Source: Pseudomonadota bacterium (GTDB lineage: Bacteria; Pseudomonadota; Gammaproteobacteria; Steroidobacterales; Steroidobacteraceae). Taken from it: a stretch of DNA of 64,000 nt. A program made the position numbers and the translations under genes. Of the stretch, positions 48,102 through 60,410 are shown one piece after another; within the stretch, counting starts at the first letter, position 1, and each line of letters opens with the position of its first letter. The stretch is taken from assembly GCA_021838635.1 (NCBI GenBank), contig JAKCDC010000008.1, positions 1 through 64,000 of the forward strand. Reading direction: 5' to 3'. A model generated the notes under the pieces. It ran no database searches. It saw nothing but the letters and a program-made list of their open reading frames with translations, and was not told the origin of the DNA.

Positions 48102-49034
48102 TCAGTCGCGCTCCCCGTCGGCGCCGGCCAGCATCTTGCGCGGCGGCTCGTCCGGCTCCTCGTTCGCCGCTTCCGCCTCGATCTGCACGGGCGGCTCGCC
48201 GCTCTGCGGCGCGGCCTGCAGGTCGGCGTCCGGGTCGAGCGCCGCCTCCGGTGGATCGTCCACCGCCTCGAGGTCCTCCGCCCCAGCGCTGCGCGTCGCC
48301 GGGTCGGACTCGCCATCGTGCGGCTCGGCCGCGGGCTCCTCGCCCTGAGGACCCTCCGCCAGCGCCGGTGGGGGTGTGCCCGGCTCGCTCGAGGCCTCCA
48401 CCTGCCTCTCGCCATCGCCGTCCGCCTGCGCAGGCGCAGCGTCCGGCGCCGCAGCGCCCTCGGGCGTTGCGGCGCTCGCGGCCAGATCAAGCTGCAGGTT
48501 CAGATCCGTAAGCGCCTTGAGCTCCGCGAGCGGCGGCAAGTCATCGAGGCCCGAGAGTCCGAAATAATCCAGAAACTCCCGCGTCGTGCCGAGCAGCTCC
48601 GGCCGGCCCGGCACATCGCGCTGGCCGACGACGCGCACCCAGTTGCGCTCGAGCAATGTCTTGACGATGTTGGGATTGACCGCCACGCCGCGCACGTCCT
48701 CGATCTCCCCGCGGGTGATCGGCTGGCGGTAGGCGATCAGCGCCAACGTCTCGAGCAGCGCGCGCGAGTAGCGCGCCGGCCGCTCCGGCCAGAGCCGCGA
48801 GACTTCGGCGGCGAACTCGCGGCGCACCTGGATGCGCCACCCCGAGGCGGTGTGTTTGACCTCGATGGCCCGCGCGGCATAGTCGGCCGCCAGCTGCTCG
48901 AGCGCCGCGCCGAGCGCCGCATCATCCGGGCGCGAGGTCTCATCGAACACCTGACCGAGCTCCGCGAGCGTCAGCGGCCGGCCGGCGGCGAGCAGTGCCG
49001 CCTCGATCACATTTCGCACATACGATTCAATCAT
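48102..49034 (-). CDS. scpB: Segregation and condensation protein B with long acidic tail
   Basis: A 310-residue protein. Residues 1-165 are the two winged helices of the condensin subunit (MIESYVRNVIEAALLAAGRP, LLETLALIAYRQPITRGEIE, GRPELLGTTREFLDYFGL). Residues 184-310 form an Ala/Pro/Glu/Asp-rich, low-complexity tail not needed in the shorter ScpB of other bacteria. ScpB dimers bind ScpA and Smc in the chromosome-organising complex. The ATG at 49034 overlaps the end of scpA by eight bases; an ATG two codons earlier (49040) is also possible. Confidence 0.92.
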   Translation of the reverse strand: MIESYVRNVIEAALLAAGRPLTLAELGQVFDETSRPDDAALGAALEQLAADYAARAIEVKHTASGWRIQVRREFAAEVSRLWPERPARYSRALLETLALIAYRQPITRGEIEDVRGVAVNPNIVKTLLERNWVRVVGQRDVPGRPELLGTTREFLDYFGLSGLDDLPPLAELKALTDLNLQLDLAASAATPEGAAAPDAAPAQADGDGERQVEASSEPGTPPPALAEGPQGEEPAAEPHDGESDPATRSAGAEDLEAVDDPPEAALDPDADLQAAPQSGEPPVQIEAEAANEEPDEPPRKMLAGADGERD

Positions 49035-50028
49035 CAGCATTCTCTTGGCTATCGGGTGCCTCGGTCTGATCCGCAAACGGTGCCGGCTCATCCTCCTCGA
49101 GGAAGCCTTCGGCCGCCTCGCCCGGCTCGGCGGAGGGCGCCTGCGCCTCCTCGGCGCCCACCACGCGCAGCGCGGGCTTGCCGGGACGCACGTGCAGGGG
49201 CGCGTAGGGCTCGGACTGCACGATGTCGATCAGACCCTCGCGCACCAACTCGAGGATCGCCATGAAGGTCACCGTGACCCCCATGCGACCCTCTTCGGGT
49301 TTGAAGAGCCGGACGAACTCGACGAACCCGCCGTGCTCGAGACTGCAGAGGATGGTGCCCATGCGCTCGCGCACCGAGAGCGCCTCGCGCTGGATGTGAT
49401 GATGCGCGAACATCTCGGCGCGCACCACGACTTCCTGGAAGGCGAGCAGCATCTCCTTCAGCGTCACCTCCGGCAGCGAGCGCACCACCTGACGGTCGCG
49501 CAGCTCCGCGCCGGCCACGAAGTGATCGCGCTCCAGGCGCGCCAGCGCATCGATACTCTCGGCGGCGCGCTTGAACCGCTCGTACTCCTGCAGGCGGCGG
49601 ACCAGCTCGGCGCGCGGATCCTCCTCGCCGTCGCTCTCGGCACTCTTCGGCCGCGGCAGGAGCATGCGCGATTTGATCTCCGCGAGCGTCGCGGCCATCA
49701 CCAGGTACTCCCCGGCGAGCTCAAGCTGCAGATCCTGCATCAGCTCGATGTAGCGCATGTACTGGCGGGTGATCTCCGCCAGCGGAATGTCGAGGATGTC
49801 CAGGTTCTGCCGCCGGATCAGGTACAGCAGCAGATCGAGCGGCCCCTCGAAGGCCTCGAGAAACACCTCGAGGGCCTGCGGCGGGATGTACAGGTCGCGC
49901 GGCAGCTCGGTCACCGGCTCGCCGTTGACCACCGCGAAGGGCATCTCCACCTGCTCCGGCGTCATCGGCGCCGTCGCGGACGGCGCTTCGCCTGCGGCGG
50001 CCGTCGGTTCGGGATTCGTCTGGCTCAT
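49027..50028 (-). CDS. scpA: Segregation and condensation protein A (kleisin)
   Basis: A 333-residue kleisin. The N-terminal Smc-binding part starts near FLEAFEGPLDLLLYLIRRQ, followed by DIPLAEITRQYMRYIELM and AGEYLVMAATLAEIKSRMLL. The C-terminal winged helix region includes TFMAILELVREGLIDIVQ. Acidic tail at the end. The ATG at 50028 is 8 bases after the trpS stop; earlier in-frame codons lie within trpS. It works with ScpB and Smc, all encoded in this window. Confidence 0.93.
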   Translation of the reverse strand: MSQTNPEPTAAAGEAPSATAPMTPEQVEMPFAVVNGEPVTELPRDLYIPPQALEVFLEAFEGPLDLLLYLIRRQNLDILDIPLAEITRQYMRYIELMQDLQLELAGEYLVMAATLAEIKSRMLLPRPKSAESDGEEDPRAELVRRLQEYERFKRAAESIDALARLERDHFVAGAELRDRQVVRSLPEVTLKEMLLAFQEVVVRAEMFAHHHIQREALSVRERMGTILCSLEHGGFVEFVRLFKPEEGRMGVTVTFMAILELVREGLIDIVQSEPYAPLHVRPGKPALRVVGAEEAQAPSAEPGEAAEGFLEEDEPAPFADQTEAPDSQENADD

Positions 50029-50036
50029 CGGGGCGG

Positions 50037-51251
50037 TCAGTCGGTACGCAGGTGCATCGCGCGGCGCACTTCTTCGAGCGTCTCCCGGGCGGCATCGCGG
50101 GCCTTCTCGGCCCCTTCGGCGATGACATCGCGCAGCAGCTCGGGATTGTCGGTGTACTCCTGGGCGCGCCGGCGCATGCCGGTGACTTCCTCGATGATCT
50201 TGTCGATCACCGGCTGCTTGCACTCCAGGCAGCCGATCCCCGCCGAGCGGCATCCCTCGGCGGCCCAGGTGCGGGTGTCCTCGGCGGAGTAGATCTTGTG
50301 CAGGCCCCACACCGGACAGCGCTCCGGTTCGCCCGGATCGGTCCGCCGGGCGCGCGCCGGATCGGTCTTCATGGCGCGCAGCTTGCGGGTCACGGACTGC
50401 GGGTCCTCGCGCAGCTCGATGGTGTTGCCGTAGGACTTGGACATCTTGCGCCCGTCGAGGCCGGGCACCTTGGGCGTCTCGGTGAGCAGCGCCTGCGGCT
50501 CGGGCAGAATGCTCACCCCACCGCCCTCGAGGTACCCGAGCAGCCGGTCCCGGTCGGCCACGGTGAGCCGGCTGACCCCGCTCACCAGCGCCCGGGCGCG
50601 CTCGAGCGCCTCATGATCACCGGCTTCCTGGAACTTGCGCCGCAGCTGCCGGTAGAGCGTGGTGTTGCGCCCGCCGAGGGCTTTGATGGCCCGCTCGACC
50701 TTCTCCTCGAAGTCCGGCTCACGCCCATAGAGGTGGTTGAAGCGGCGCGCCGTCTCGCGCGTGAGCTCCACGTGCGCCACCTGATCCTCCCCGACCGGCA
50801 CGTGCTGGGCGCGGTAGACGAGGATGTCCGCGCTCTGCAGCAGCGGGTAGCCGAGGAACCCGTAGGTGGCCAGATCGCGGTCCTTCAGCTGCTCCTGCTG
50901 GTCCTTGTAGCTCGGTACCCGCTCGAGCCAGCCGAGCGGGGTGATCATCGAGAGCAGCAGGTGCAGCTCGGCGTGCTCGGGCACGTGCGACTGCACGAAC
51001 AGCGTCGCGACGCCCGGGTTCAGCCCCGCGGCGAGCCAGTCGATCAGCACCTCGTGCACGTACTGCGGCAGCCGCGCGGTATCCTCATACCCGGTGGTCA
51101 GCATGTGCCAGTCGGCGACGAAGAAATAGCACTCGTACTCGTACTGCAAGCGCACCCAGTTGCGCAGCGCCCCGTGATAGTTGCCCAGGTGCAGCCGGCC
51201 GGTGGGCCGCATACCGGACAGGACCCGCCCGCCGGGGTTGGGAGTGCTCAT
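50037..51251 (-). CDS. trpS: Tryptophanyl-tRNA synthetase with predicted [4Fe-4S] motif
   Basis: A 404-residue class I synthetase charging tRNA-Trp. The HIGH-like motif is HLGN at 21-24 and the KMSKS motif is KMSKS near 269-273. Compared with the 330-residue E. coli enzyme there is an insertion (about 180-245) before KMSKS. After it come four cysteines: Cys312, Cys334, Cys341 and Cys344, spaced C-x21-C-x6-C-x2-C. The Thermotoga maritima enzyme has C-x22-C-x6-C-x2-C that binds a [4Fe-4S] cluster in the anticodon-recognising region. The ATG at 51251 follows GAGAGAGG. Confidence 0.95.
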   Translation of the reverse strand: MSTPNPGGRVLSGMRPTGRLHLGNYHGALRNWVRLQYEYECYFFVADWHMLTTGYEDTARLPQYVHEVLIDWLAAGLNPGVATLFVQSHVPEHAELHLLLSMITPLGWLERVPSYKDQQEQLKDRDLATYGFLGYPLLQSADILVYRAQHVPVGEDQVAHVELTRETARRFNHLYGREPDFEEKVERAIKALGGRNTTLYRQLRRKFQEAGDHEALERARALVSGVSRLTVADRDRLLGYLEGGGVSILPEPQALLTETPKVPGLDGRKMSKSYGNTIELREDPQSVTRKLRAMKTDPARARRTDPGEPERCPVWGLHKIYSAEDTRTWAAEGCRSAGIGCLECKQPVIDKIIEEVTGMRRRAQEYTDNPELLRDVIAEGAEKARDAARETLEEVRRAMHLRTD

Positions 51252-51277
51252 CGAACCTCTCTCGTGCCGCTAAACGA

Positions 51278-51922
51278 TCAGTATACCGTTTCGCCCCCGC
51301 CCCCGAGGATCGGTGCAAGCGGCCCGCGCCCGACCCTCAGCACCGTCGGTGGCGTGACCGACAGATCCACCACCGTGGTCGGCACCACCCCGCAATCACC
51401 TCCATCGAGCACCGCATCGAGCTCGTGACCGAGCCGCTCGTGGATCTCCCGGGCCGAGGTGAGCGGCGCGGCATCCTGCGGCAGCATGAGCGTGCTGCTC
51501 ATCAGCGGCTCACCGAGCTCGCGCATCAGCATCAGCGGCACCTGATGCTCCGGGACGCGCACCCCGATGGTGCGCCGCTTGGGGTTCTGCAGCCGCCGCG
51601 GCGTCTCGCGGCTGGCCTTGACGAGAAAGGTGTACGGACCGGGCAGACAGGTGCGCAGCATGCGGAACTGCCAGGTCTCCAGACGCGCAAAGCGCCCGAC
51701 CTGGGCCAGATCGGCGCACACCAGCGTGAAATGATGGTGGCGGTCGGCCGCGCGGATGCGTCGCACCCGCTCAAGCGCCTGGGTATCGCCCAGATGCCAG
51801 CCGAGGGCGTAGCACGAGTCGGTCGGGTAGGCGATCAGGCCGCCGCCGCGCACGATGTCCGCCGCGAGGCGGATCAGGCGCGCCTGGGGCGTCACCGGAT
51901 GCAGCTCCAGGTACTCACTCAC
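51278..51922 (-). CDS. YciO-type Sua5/YrdC/TsaC-family protein
   Basis: A 214-residue member of the YrdC-like family, which binds double-stranded RNA and nucleotides. It has GGGLIAYPTDSCYALGWHL near the N-terminus, then GPYTFLVKASRETPRRL and TIGVRVPEHQVPLMLM. The family makes threonylcarbamoyl-AMP for t6A in tRNA, but YciO proteins form a separate branch with uncertain activity. The GTG at 51922 follows a strong AGGAGGAGG; an ATG 17 codons earlier is less likely. It lies just upstream of trpS, so both may serve translation. Confidence 0.88.
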   Translation of the reverse strand: MSEYLELHPVTPQARLIRLAADIVRGGGLIAYPTDSCYALGWHLGDTQALERVRRIRAADRHHHFTLVCADLAQVGRFARLETWQFRMLRTCLPGPYTFLVKASRETPRRLQNPKRRTIGVRVPEHQVPLMLMRELGEPLMSSTLMLPQDAAPLTSAREIHERLGHELDAVLDGGDCGVVPTTVVDLSVTPPTVLRVGRGPLAPILGGGGETVY

Positions 51923-52031
51923 CGGCTCGCGCCTCCTCCTGACCCATCGGCTGCCCGCTCCCTTGGGGAGCATCGGCGCTCGAGTGCGTTATGATACCCG
52001 CATCACGAACCGGAACGGCCCCGCCCCGCGG

Positions 52032-52325
52032 ATGAATCCCACGCCTAAAGTCTCCCTCAACGACATTCGCGCCGCGCTCGAGCGCTCACTTGCGCCGACG
52101 GCGCTGGAAGTGCTCGACGACAGCGCGCGCCACGCGGGCCATGCCGGGGCGCGCTCGGGCGGACATTACCGCGTCTGCGTAGTGTCGGCGGCCTTCGCCG
52201 GCCGCTCCCGGCTCGAGCGCCACCGCCTGGTCTACCAGGCACTCGAGCCGCTGATGGGCCAGGGCATCCATGCGCTGAATATCCGCGCGGGCGCCCCGGA
52301 GGACCCGCCGCATCCGGTCACTTGA
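52032..52325 (+). CDS. bolA: BolA family protein
   Basis: A 97-residue BolA/IbaG-type protein. The conserved stretch SGGHYRVCVVSAAFAG is followed by RLERHRLVYQALEPLM and IHALNI, with the invariant RHR (helix-turn-helix-like) motif and a class-defining His. BolA proteins act with monothiol glutaredoxins in iron-sulfur trafficking and as stress regulators. The ATG at 52032 is directly preceded by a weak GCGG. It is divergent from the YciO-like gene; the parvulin gene follows after 58 bases. Confidence 0.9.
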   Translation: MNPTPKVSLNDIRAALERSLAPTALEVLDDSARHAGHAGARSGGHYRVCVVSAAFAGRSRLERHRLVYQALEPLMGQGIHALNIRAGAPEDPPHPVT

Positions 52326-52383
52326 GCCGGGCTCGGCCACTCGGCCGGGCCCTCTCGCTTTCCACCACCCTAACGAGAACCTC

Positions 52384-53334
52384 ATGAAGCATCTCAGGAT
52401 CCTCTGCATCGGGCTCGCCGCGCTCGGCCTGGCCGCCTGTCACGGCAAACCCTCCTCGAGCGCCGGCGCTTCCGCCGCGGTCGCCACGGTCAACGGCCAC
52501 CCGATCACGCGCCAGTTCTACGACTCATACATCAAGATGGTGTCCGGCGGGCGCACCCCGAGTGAGCTCACGCCGCAGCAGCGCGCGATGGTGCTCGATG
52601 GGCTGATCCGCGCCGAGGCGGTCGCCCAGGCCGCCGTCAAGAAGGGGCTGGACAAGCAGCCGCATACCCAGACGATGCTGAAGCTGACCCGCCTGAACGT
52701 GCTCGAGCAGGCGCTCTCGGATCAGTACCTCGCCAACGCCGCGCCCACCGATGCGCAACTGCAATCGGTGTACGACCAGCAGCTCGCCAAGTTCCCCCAG
52801 GTCGAGTACCACGCGCGGCACATCCTGGTGAAGAGCAAGGCCGAGGCTGTGCAGATCATCCACCAGCTCGACGCCGATCACGACCGCAACTTCGCGGCGC
52901 TCGCGAAGAAGGACTCGCAGGATCCGGGTTCGGCGCAGAACGGGGGGGATCTTGGCTGGTTCCCGCCGAACAACATGGTGCCTTCGTTCTCCGCAGCGCT
53001 CGCGAAACTCAAGGTCGGACAGGTCACCCAGACGCCGGTGCACACGCGCTTCGGCTGGCACGTGATCCAGCTGCTCGGCACGCGGCCGATGCACGCCCCG
53101 AGCTTCGCGCAGGTCAAGGCTCGCCTGAAGCAGGCGTTGGAGAACAAGAAGTTCCAGACCTACACCACCTCCCTGGTGAAGAAGGCGAAGGTCGAGACCT
53201 ACCTCGACCCGCAGACCGGTGAGCTCTCGGCGAAGCCGACCGCGGGCATGCCGGCGATTCCGGCCCCGACTGCGGCGCCGGCCCCGACCGCCGCACCGAG
53301 TGCCCCCCCGGCGGCAGCCCCGTCAGGTCACTGA
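52384..53334 (+). CDS. Parvulin-type peptidyl-prolyl isomerase lipoprotein
   Basis: A 316-residue exported foldase. The signal ends in the lipobox LAAC (Cys19). A SurA-like N-terminal helical part (about 33-135) leads to the parvulin domain (about 140-235, with HARHILVKSKAEA, NGGDLGWFPPNNMVP and HTRFGWHVIQLLG). The last 40 residues are Ala/Pro-rich and likely flexible. It probably assists folding of outer-membrane or periplasmic proteins. It is a PrsA/SurA-like protein, not SurA itself. Confidence 0.92.
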   Translation: MKHLRILCIGLAALGLAACHGKPSSSAGASAAVATVNGHPITRQFYDSYIKMVSGGRTPSELTPQQRAMVLDGLIRAEAVAQAAVKKGLDKQPHTQTMLKLTRLNVLEQALSDQYLANAAPTDAQLQSVYDQQLAKFPQVEYHARHILVKSKAEAVQIIHQLDADHDRNFAALAKKDSQDPGSAQNGGDLGWFPPNNMVPSFSAALAKLKVGQVTQTPVHTRFGWHVIQLLGTRPMHAPSFAQVKARLKQALENKKFQTYTTSLVKKAKVETYLDPQTGELSAKPTAGMPAIPAPTAAPAPTAAPSAPPAAAPSGH

Positions 53335-53348
53335 GCGATCGGATCGAT

Positions 53349-53382
53349 CCTCTGCGGAGCGGCGTCAGCCGCTCCGCAGAGG
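53349..53382. terminator. Bidirectional terminator-like hairpin between the parvulin gene and ligA
   Basis: A perfect 15-bp stem (CCTCTGCGGAGCGGC and its complement) with loop GTCA lies between the convergent stops at 53334 and 53390. No U-tract follows on either side. The position fits shared termination or mRNA end protection for both genes. Confidence 0.65.
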
Positions 53383-53389
53383 GACGTCC

Positions 53390-56354
<2,965 letters not shown>

Positions 56355-56355
<1 letters not shown>

Positions 56356-59300
56356 CAGACGGCGGCCAGCCGGACCGCCTCGTCCACATCCACGGCCACC
56401 AGCCGCGACACCCCCGCCTCGTGCATCGTCACGCCGAGCAGCTGGGCGGCCAGTTGCATGGTGGTCTTGTTGTGAGTGATGAAGATGAACTGTACGCGCT
56501 CGGACATCTCCCGGACAATGTCGCAGAAGCGCCCGACGTTGGCCTCATCGAGCGGCGCATCCACCTCATCGAGCAGACAGAACGGCGCGGGGTTCAGATC
56601 GAAGATCGAGAACACCAGCGCCACCGCGGTGAGCGCCTTCTCCCCACCGGAGAGCTGGTGGATGGAGCTGTTCTTCTTCCCCGGCGGACGCGCCATCACC
56701 GATACCCCGGCATTGAGCACGTCGTCCCCGACGAGCTCAAGGTACGCATGTCCCCCGCCGAAGAGGCGCGGGAACTTCTCCTTCATGCCGCTGTTGATCT
56801 TCTCGAAGGTCTCCTCAAAGCGCGTGCGCGTCTCCTTGTCGATGCGCCGCATCGCCTCCTCGAGAGTCTCCAGCGCGCTGGTCAGGTCGGCGAACTGCCG
56901 ATCGAGGTACTCCTTGCGTTCGGTCTGCTCGGTGAGCTCCTCGATCGCCGCGAGATTGACCTGCCCCAACTTCTCGATGCCGGCGCGCAGCTCCGCGAGG
57001 TTCTGCTCCCACTGCGCCACGGTGGCCTCGCTGAGCAGTCCCTGCTCGACCTCGGGGAGCTCCAGGTGCGTGGCGCTGAACTGCTCAAAGAGCGACTCGC
57101 GCCGCACGCGATTCTCCTGCGCCGCAAAGCGCGCCGCCTCCATCGCCTCGCGGGCATGGTGGGCGCGCCGCTCGGCCTCGGTGCGCTGCTGCTCGAGCGT
57201 GCGCATCGCGATGTCGACTTCCTCCAGCGCCGCACGCGCCGCAGCGAGCTGCTGCTCGACCTCGAGCCGCTGTGAGAGCGCCTCGTTCAGCCGCGCCTCG
57301 AGCGCGAGCACCGGGGCATCGCCGCCGGAGAGTTCCTGCTCGAGCTCCTCACGACGCCGCTCGAGCTGCACGCGCTGCTCACCCATGCGCGCCAGGCTCG
57401 TGAGCGCGGCGCTCTCGGCGGAGCGGCGCGACTCGATGCGCACCATCAGGTCACGCGCACCGAGCTGCGCGGCCTGGGCGCGCGAACGCGCCGCGCTCAC
57501 ACCCTCGCGGCGCACTTCGCGCTCCTCCTCCAGTTCCTCGCGCGCGCCGTTGAGCTCGGCGAGCCGCTCGATGCTCGCCTCGAGCGAGGCGCGCGCACCG
57601 CTCATCGTCGTGCGCGCCGCGTCCCCCTCGCGCACGAGCTCGGCATGCTCCTCATCGATGCGGCTGCGCCGCGCGAGCGTCTGCTCCTCCCGCGCTTGCG
57701 CCGCCTGCAAAGCGGCGGCCAGTTCGGCGTGCCGGCGCTGCGCGCCGTGGATCTGACTCTGCGTGCCGTCGCGCTCGGACTCCGCGCGCGCCAGTCCGTC
57801 GCGCACCGCGGCAAGTTCGCCCTCGGCCTCGCGCACGCGCGCCTCGGCCTCGGCGGCCGCATTGCGCAGACTCTTCAGCCGGTGTTCGCGCTCAATGATG
57901 CCGGCATGCGGATCGACGCCGCGGCTGACCCGCAGCCAGGCGCGCCCGACCCACTCCCCGTTGCGGGTGATGATCGACTCGTGCGGACCGAGTTCGGCGC
58001 GGGCGCGCAGCGCCTCGCTCAGCGTCTCAGCGGTGCGCACGCCGGCGAGCGCGCCGCGCGCGGCGGCGGACCCGGACACTTTTTCCGCCAGCGTCGGCCC
58101 GGTGGCGCCCCGCGGGGCGCCGCCGGAGGATTCCTGCACGAGCACGAGGCGGCCCTCGCGCAGCGACTGCAGGGGCTCGGCCAGTGGATCGAGCGCCTCG
58201 ACGCAGACGGCCTCCAGATAATCCCCGAGGGCGGTCTCGACGGCCCGTTCCCAGCCCTTCTCGACCTCGAGCCGCTCGGCGAGGCGCTCAGCGCCGGCGA
58301 GTCCGGCGCCGCCGAGCCACTCGCGCACCTGTCCGGCGCTGCTCGAGAGCGCAGCCTTCTGCACCGCCTCGAGCGAGGTGCACTCCTCGCGTGAGCGCTC
58401 ACGCGCCTCCCGCGAGCGCTGCAGGTCCCGTTCGGCCTGCAACTGCGCGCCGCGGGCCGCCTGCACACGCTCGAGCGTGTCCGTCAGGCGCTCGGCCAGC
58501 ACCTCGGTCGTCTCGCGCGCCTCGCGCTCCTCGGCCTGAAGCCGCGCGAGCTGCTCGGTGGACTGCTGCGCCGCGAGCGCCTCGCGCTCCAGCGCGAGCC
58601 GCTCGCTCTGTGCGGCGAGACGGCGCAGCTGGTTGTCGAGCTGCTCGATGCGGGCCCGCTCGACCTGTGCGGTGCGATCGGCCGCGCCGAGGGCGTGATT
58701 CAGTTGCTCCCAACGCTCCTGCCAGGCGGCGAGTTCCCCCTCGGCCGACTCCAACGCCTCGGCAGCGGCCTGCTCGGCCTGCTGGGCGCCCTCGAGCGCC
58801 GGGGCGGACTGTTCGAGCTCGGCACGCACGGCGGCGAGCTCACGTTCCTCGCGCTCGATGTGCGCGGCGAGTTCCGCCAGACTGGCTCGCGCCTGTGTCA
58901 GATCGGTGCGCTGGCGCTCGCGCAGCTCGCGAGTGTGCTGGATCGACTGCTCGAGGCGCGAGATCTCCGCGCCGAGGGCATAATGGCGCGCCTGCACCGC
59001 CGAGAGCTGCTCGCCGGCGCCGGCGTGGCGCTCGCGCGCGCTCTCGATCGCGGCCTCCGCGGCCCGCTGATCGGCGAGGGCGGCCTGCATCTCGAGCTCA
59101 CGCTCGCGGGTGGCGCTGTCGTGCACTTCGGCGCCGCTGTCGAGCTCGCGCATGCGCAGCGCGAGCAACTCCGCGAGCGTGCGCCGCTCCTGCTCCTTCA
59201 GCCCCTGGTAGCGCCGCGCGGTGGCCGCCTGACGCTGCAGGTGACGGATCTGCTTCTCGATCTCCTCGCGCACATCCTGCAGACGCTCGAGATTCTCGCG

Positions 59301-59861
59301 CGTCTCGGCGATGCGGCTCTCGGTCTCGCGCCGCCGCTCCTTGTAGCGGGAGATCCCGGCGGCCTCCTCGACGAACGCGCGCATGTCCTCGGCGCGCGCC
59401 TCGATGATGCGCGAGATGGTGCCCTGCTCGATGATCGCGTAGCTGCGCGAGCCGAGGCCGGTGCCGAGGAACAGGTTGGTGATGTCCTTGCGTCGGCAGC
59501 GCGCCCCGTTGATGTAGTAGCCCGAGGAGCCATCACGCGAGACCTGGCGCTTCAGCGCGATCTCGTTGTAGCTCGCATACGCGCCGCCGACCTTGCCGTC
59601 GGAGTTGTCGAACACCAGCTCCACCGAGGCGGTGCCGACCGGCTTGCGCTGCGAGGAGCCGTTGAAGATGACATCGGCCATGTTGTCGCCGCGCAGATGC
59701 TTGGCCGACAGCTCGCCCATCACCCAGCGCACCGCGTCGATCACGTTCGACTTGCCGCAGCCGTTCGGACCGACCACGCCGGTGAGATTGCTCGGGAAGG
59801 TGACTTGGGTGGGATCGACGAAGGACTTGAATCCGGCGAGCTTGATTTTCGTCAGCCGCAT
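56355..59861 (-). CDS. smc: Chromosome partition protein Smc
   Basis: A 1,168-residue SMC ATPase. The Walker A motif GPNGCGKSN is at 31-39, followed by VIDAVRWVMGELSAKHLRG. Long coiled coils flank a hinge of about 510-650. The signature LSGGEKALT starts at 1070, and the Walker B with catalytic Glu is LLDEVDAP with Glu1099. With ScpA and ScpB (encoded nearby) it organises the chromosome. The ATG at 59861 gives the normal N-terminus MRLTKIKLAGFKSF. A 66-base spacer separates it from the divergent queF. Confidence 0.97.
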
Positions 59862-59927
59862 CTACTGATCTTCCGTTCTCTTCTGGAGGCCGCCGCAGCG
59901 AAGCGCGGTAGTGTAGAGTAATTGCCC

Positions 59928-60317
59928 ATGCCCTCACAGCCTGCCCCGTCCATCGAGACGTTCCCCAATCCCTGCCCCGGGTCCGACTACACCATCCGCA
60001 TGCGGATCCCGGAGTTCACTTGTCTGTGTCCGCGCACCGGGCAGCCGGACTTCGCCACGCTCAAGCTCGCCTACGTGCCCGATCAGCGCTGCGTGGAGCT
60101 GAAGTCATTGAAGCTGTACATCTGGTCGTTCCGCGACCGCGGCGCGTTCCACGAGGCGCTCACCAATGAGATCGCCGATCTGCTCGCCGCCGAGCTGGAA
60201 CCGCGCTTTTTGCGCCTCGAGGGGCGCTTCAAGGTGCGCGGGGGGATCTACACGCGGGTCATCGCCGAGCGGCGCTCGGCGCACTGGCAGCCCCCCCCGC
60301 CGGTCCGCCTGCCCTAG
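59928..60317 (+). CDS. queF: NADPH-dependent 7-cyano-7-deazaguanine reductase
   Basis: A 129-residue short-form QueF of the queuosine pathway, reducing preQ0 to preQ1. The catalytic Cys is in [16 protein letters not shown] with the nearby Asp, and the QueF motif is [23 protein letters not shown] split around residues 60-82. The ATG at 59928 is preferred over an in-frame TTG two codons upstream. The ribosome site is weak. It is divergent from smc. Confidence 0.95.
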   Translation: MPSQPAPSIETFPNPCPGSDYTIRMRIPEFTCLCPRTGQPDFATLKLAYVPDQRCVELKSLKLYIWSFRDRGAFHEALTNEIADLLAAELEPRFLRLEGRFKVRGGIYTRVIAERRSAHWQPPPPVRLP

Positions 60318-60344
60318 CGCCGGCGCGCCCGGCGCACGCGGCGC

Positions 60345-60372
60345 TGTACAGGCCCAAGGGCGCCGGTATAAT
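60345..60372 (+). promoter_or_regulatory. Promoter of dksA
   Basis: A perfect -10 TATAAT (60367-60372) lies 16 bases after TGTACA (60345-60350). The predicted leader is about 30 bases. This is the best consensus -10 noticed in the window. Confidence 0.7.
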
Positions 60373-60410
60373 CGCGCGTCCCGCAAGAGCCTTATGCGTA
60401 GGAGCAAGTG

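Noticed and set aside
48101-48490. In-frame Arg-rich extension of rluB into scpB
   Set aside because: It is the second frame of the acidic scpB tail; the S4 domain begins after the GTG at 48100.
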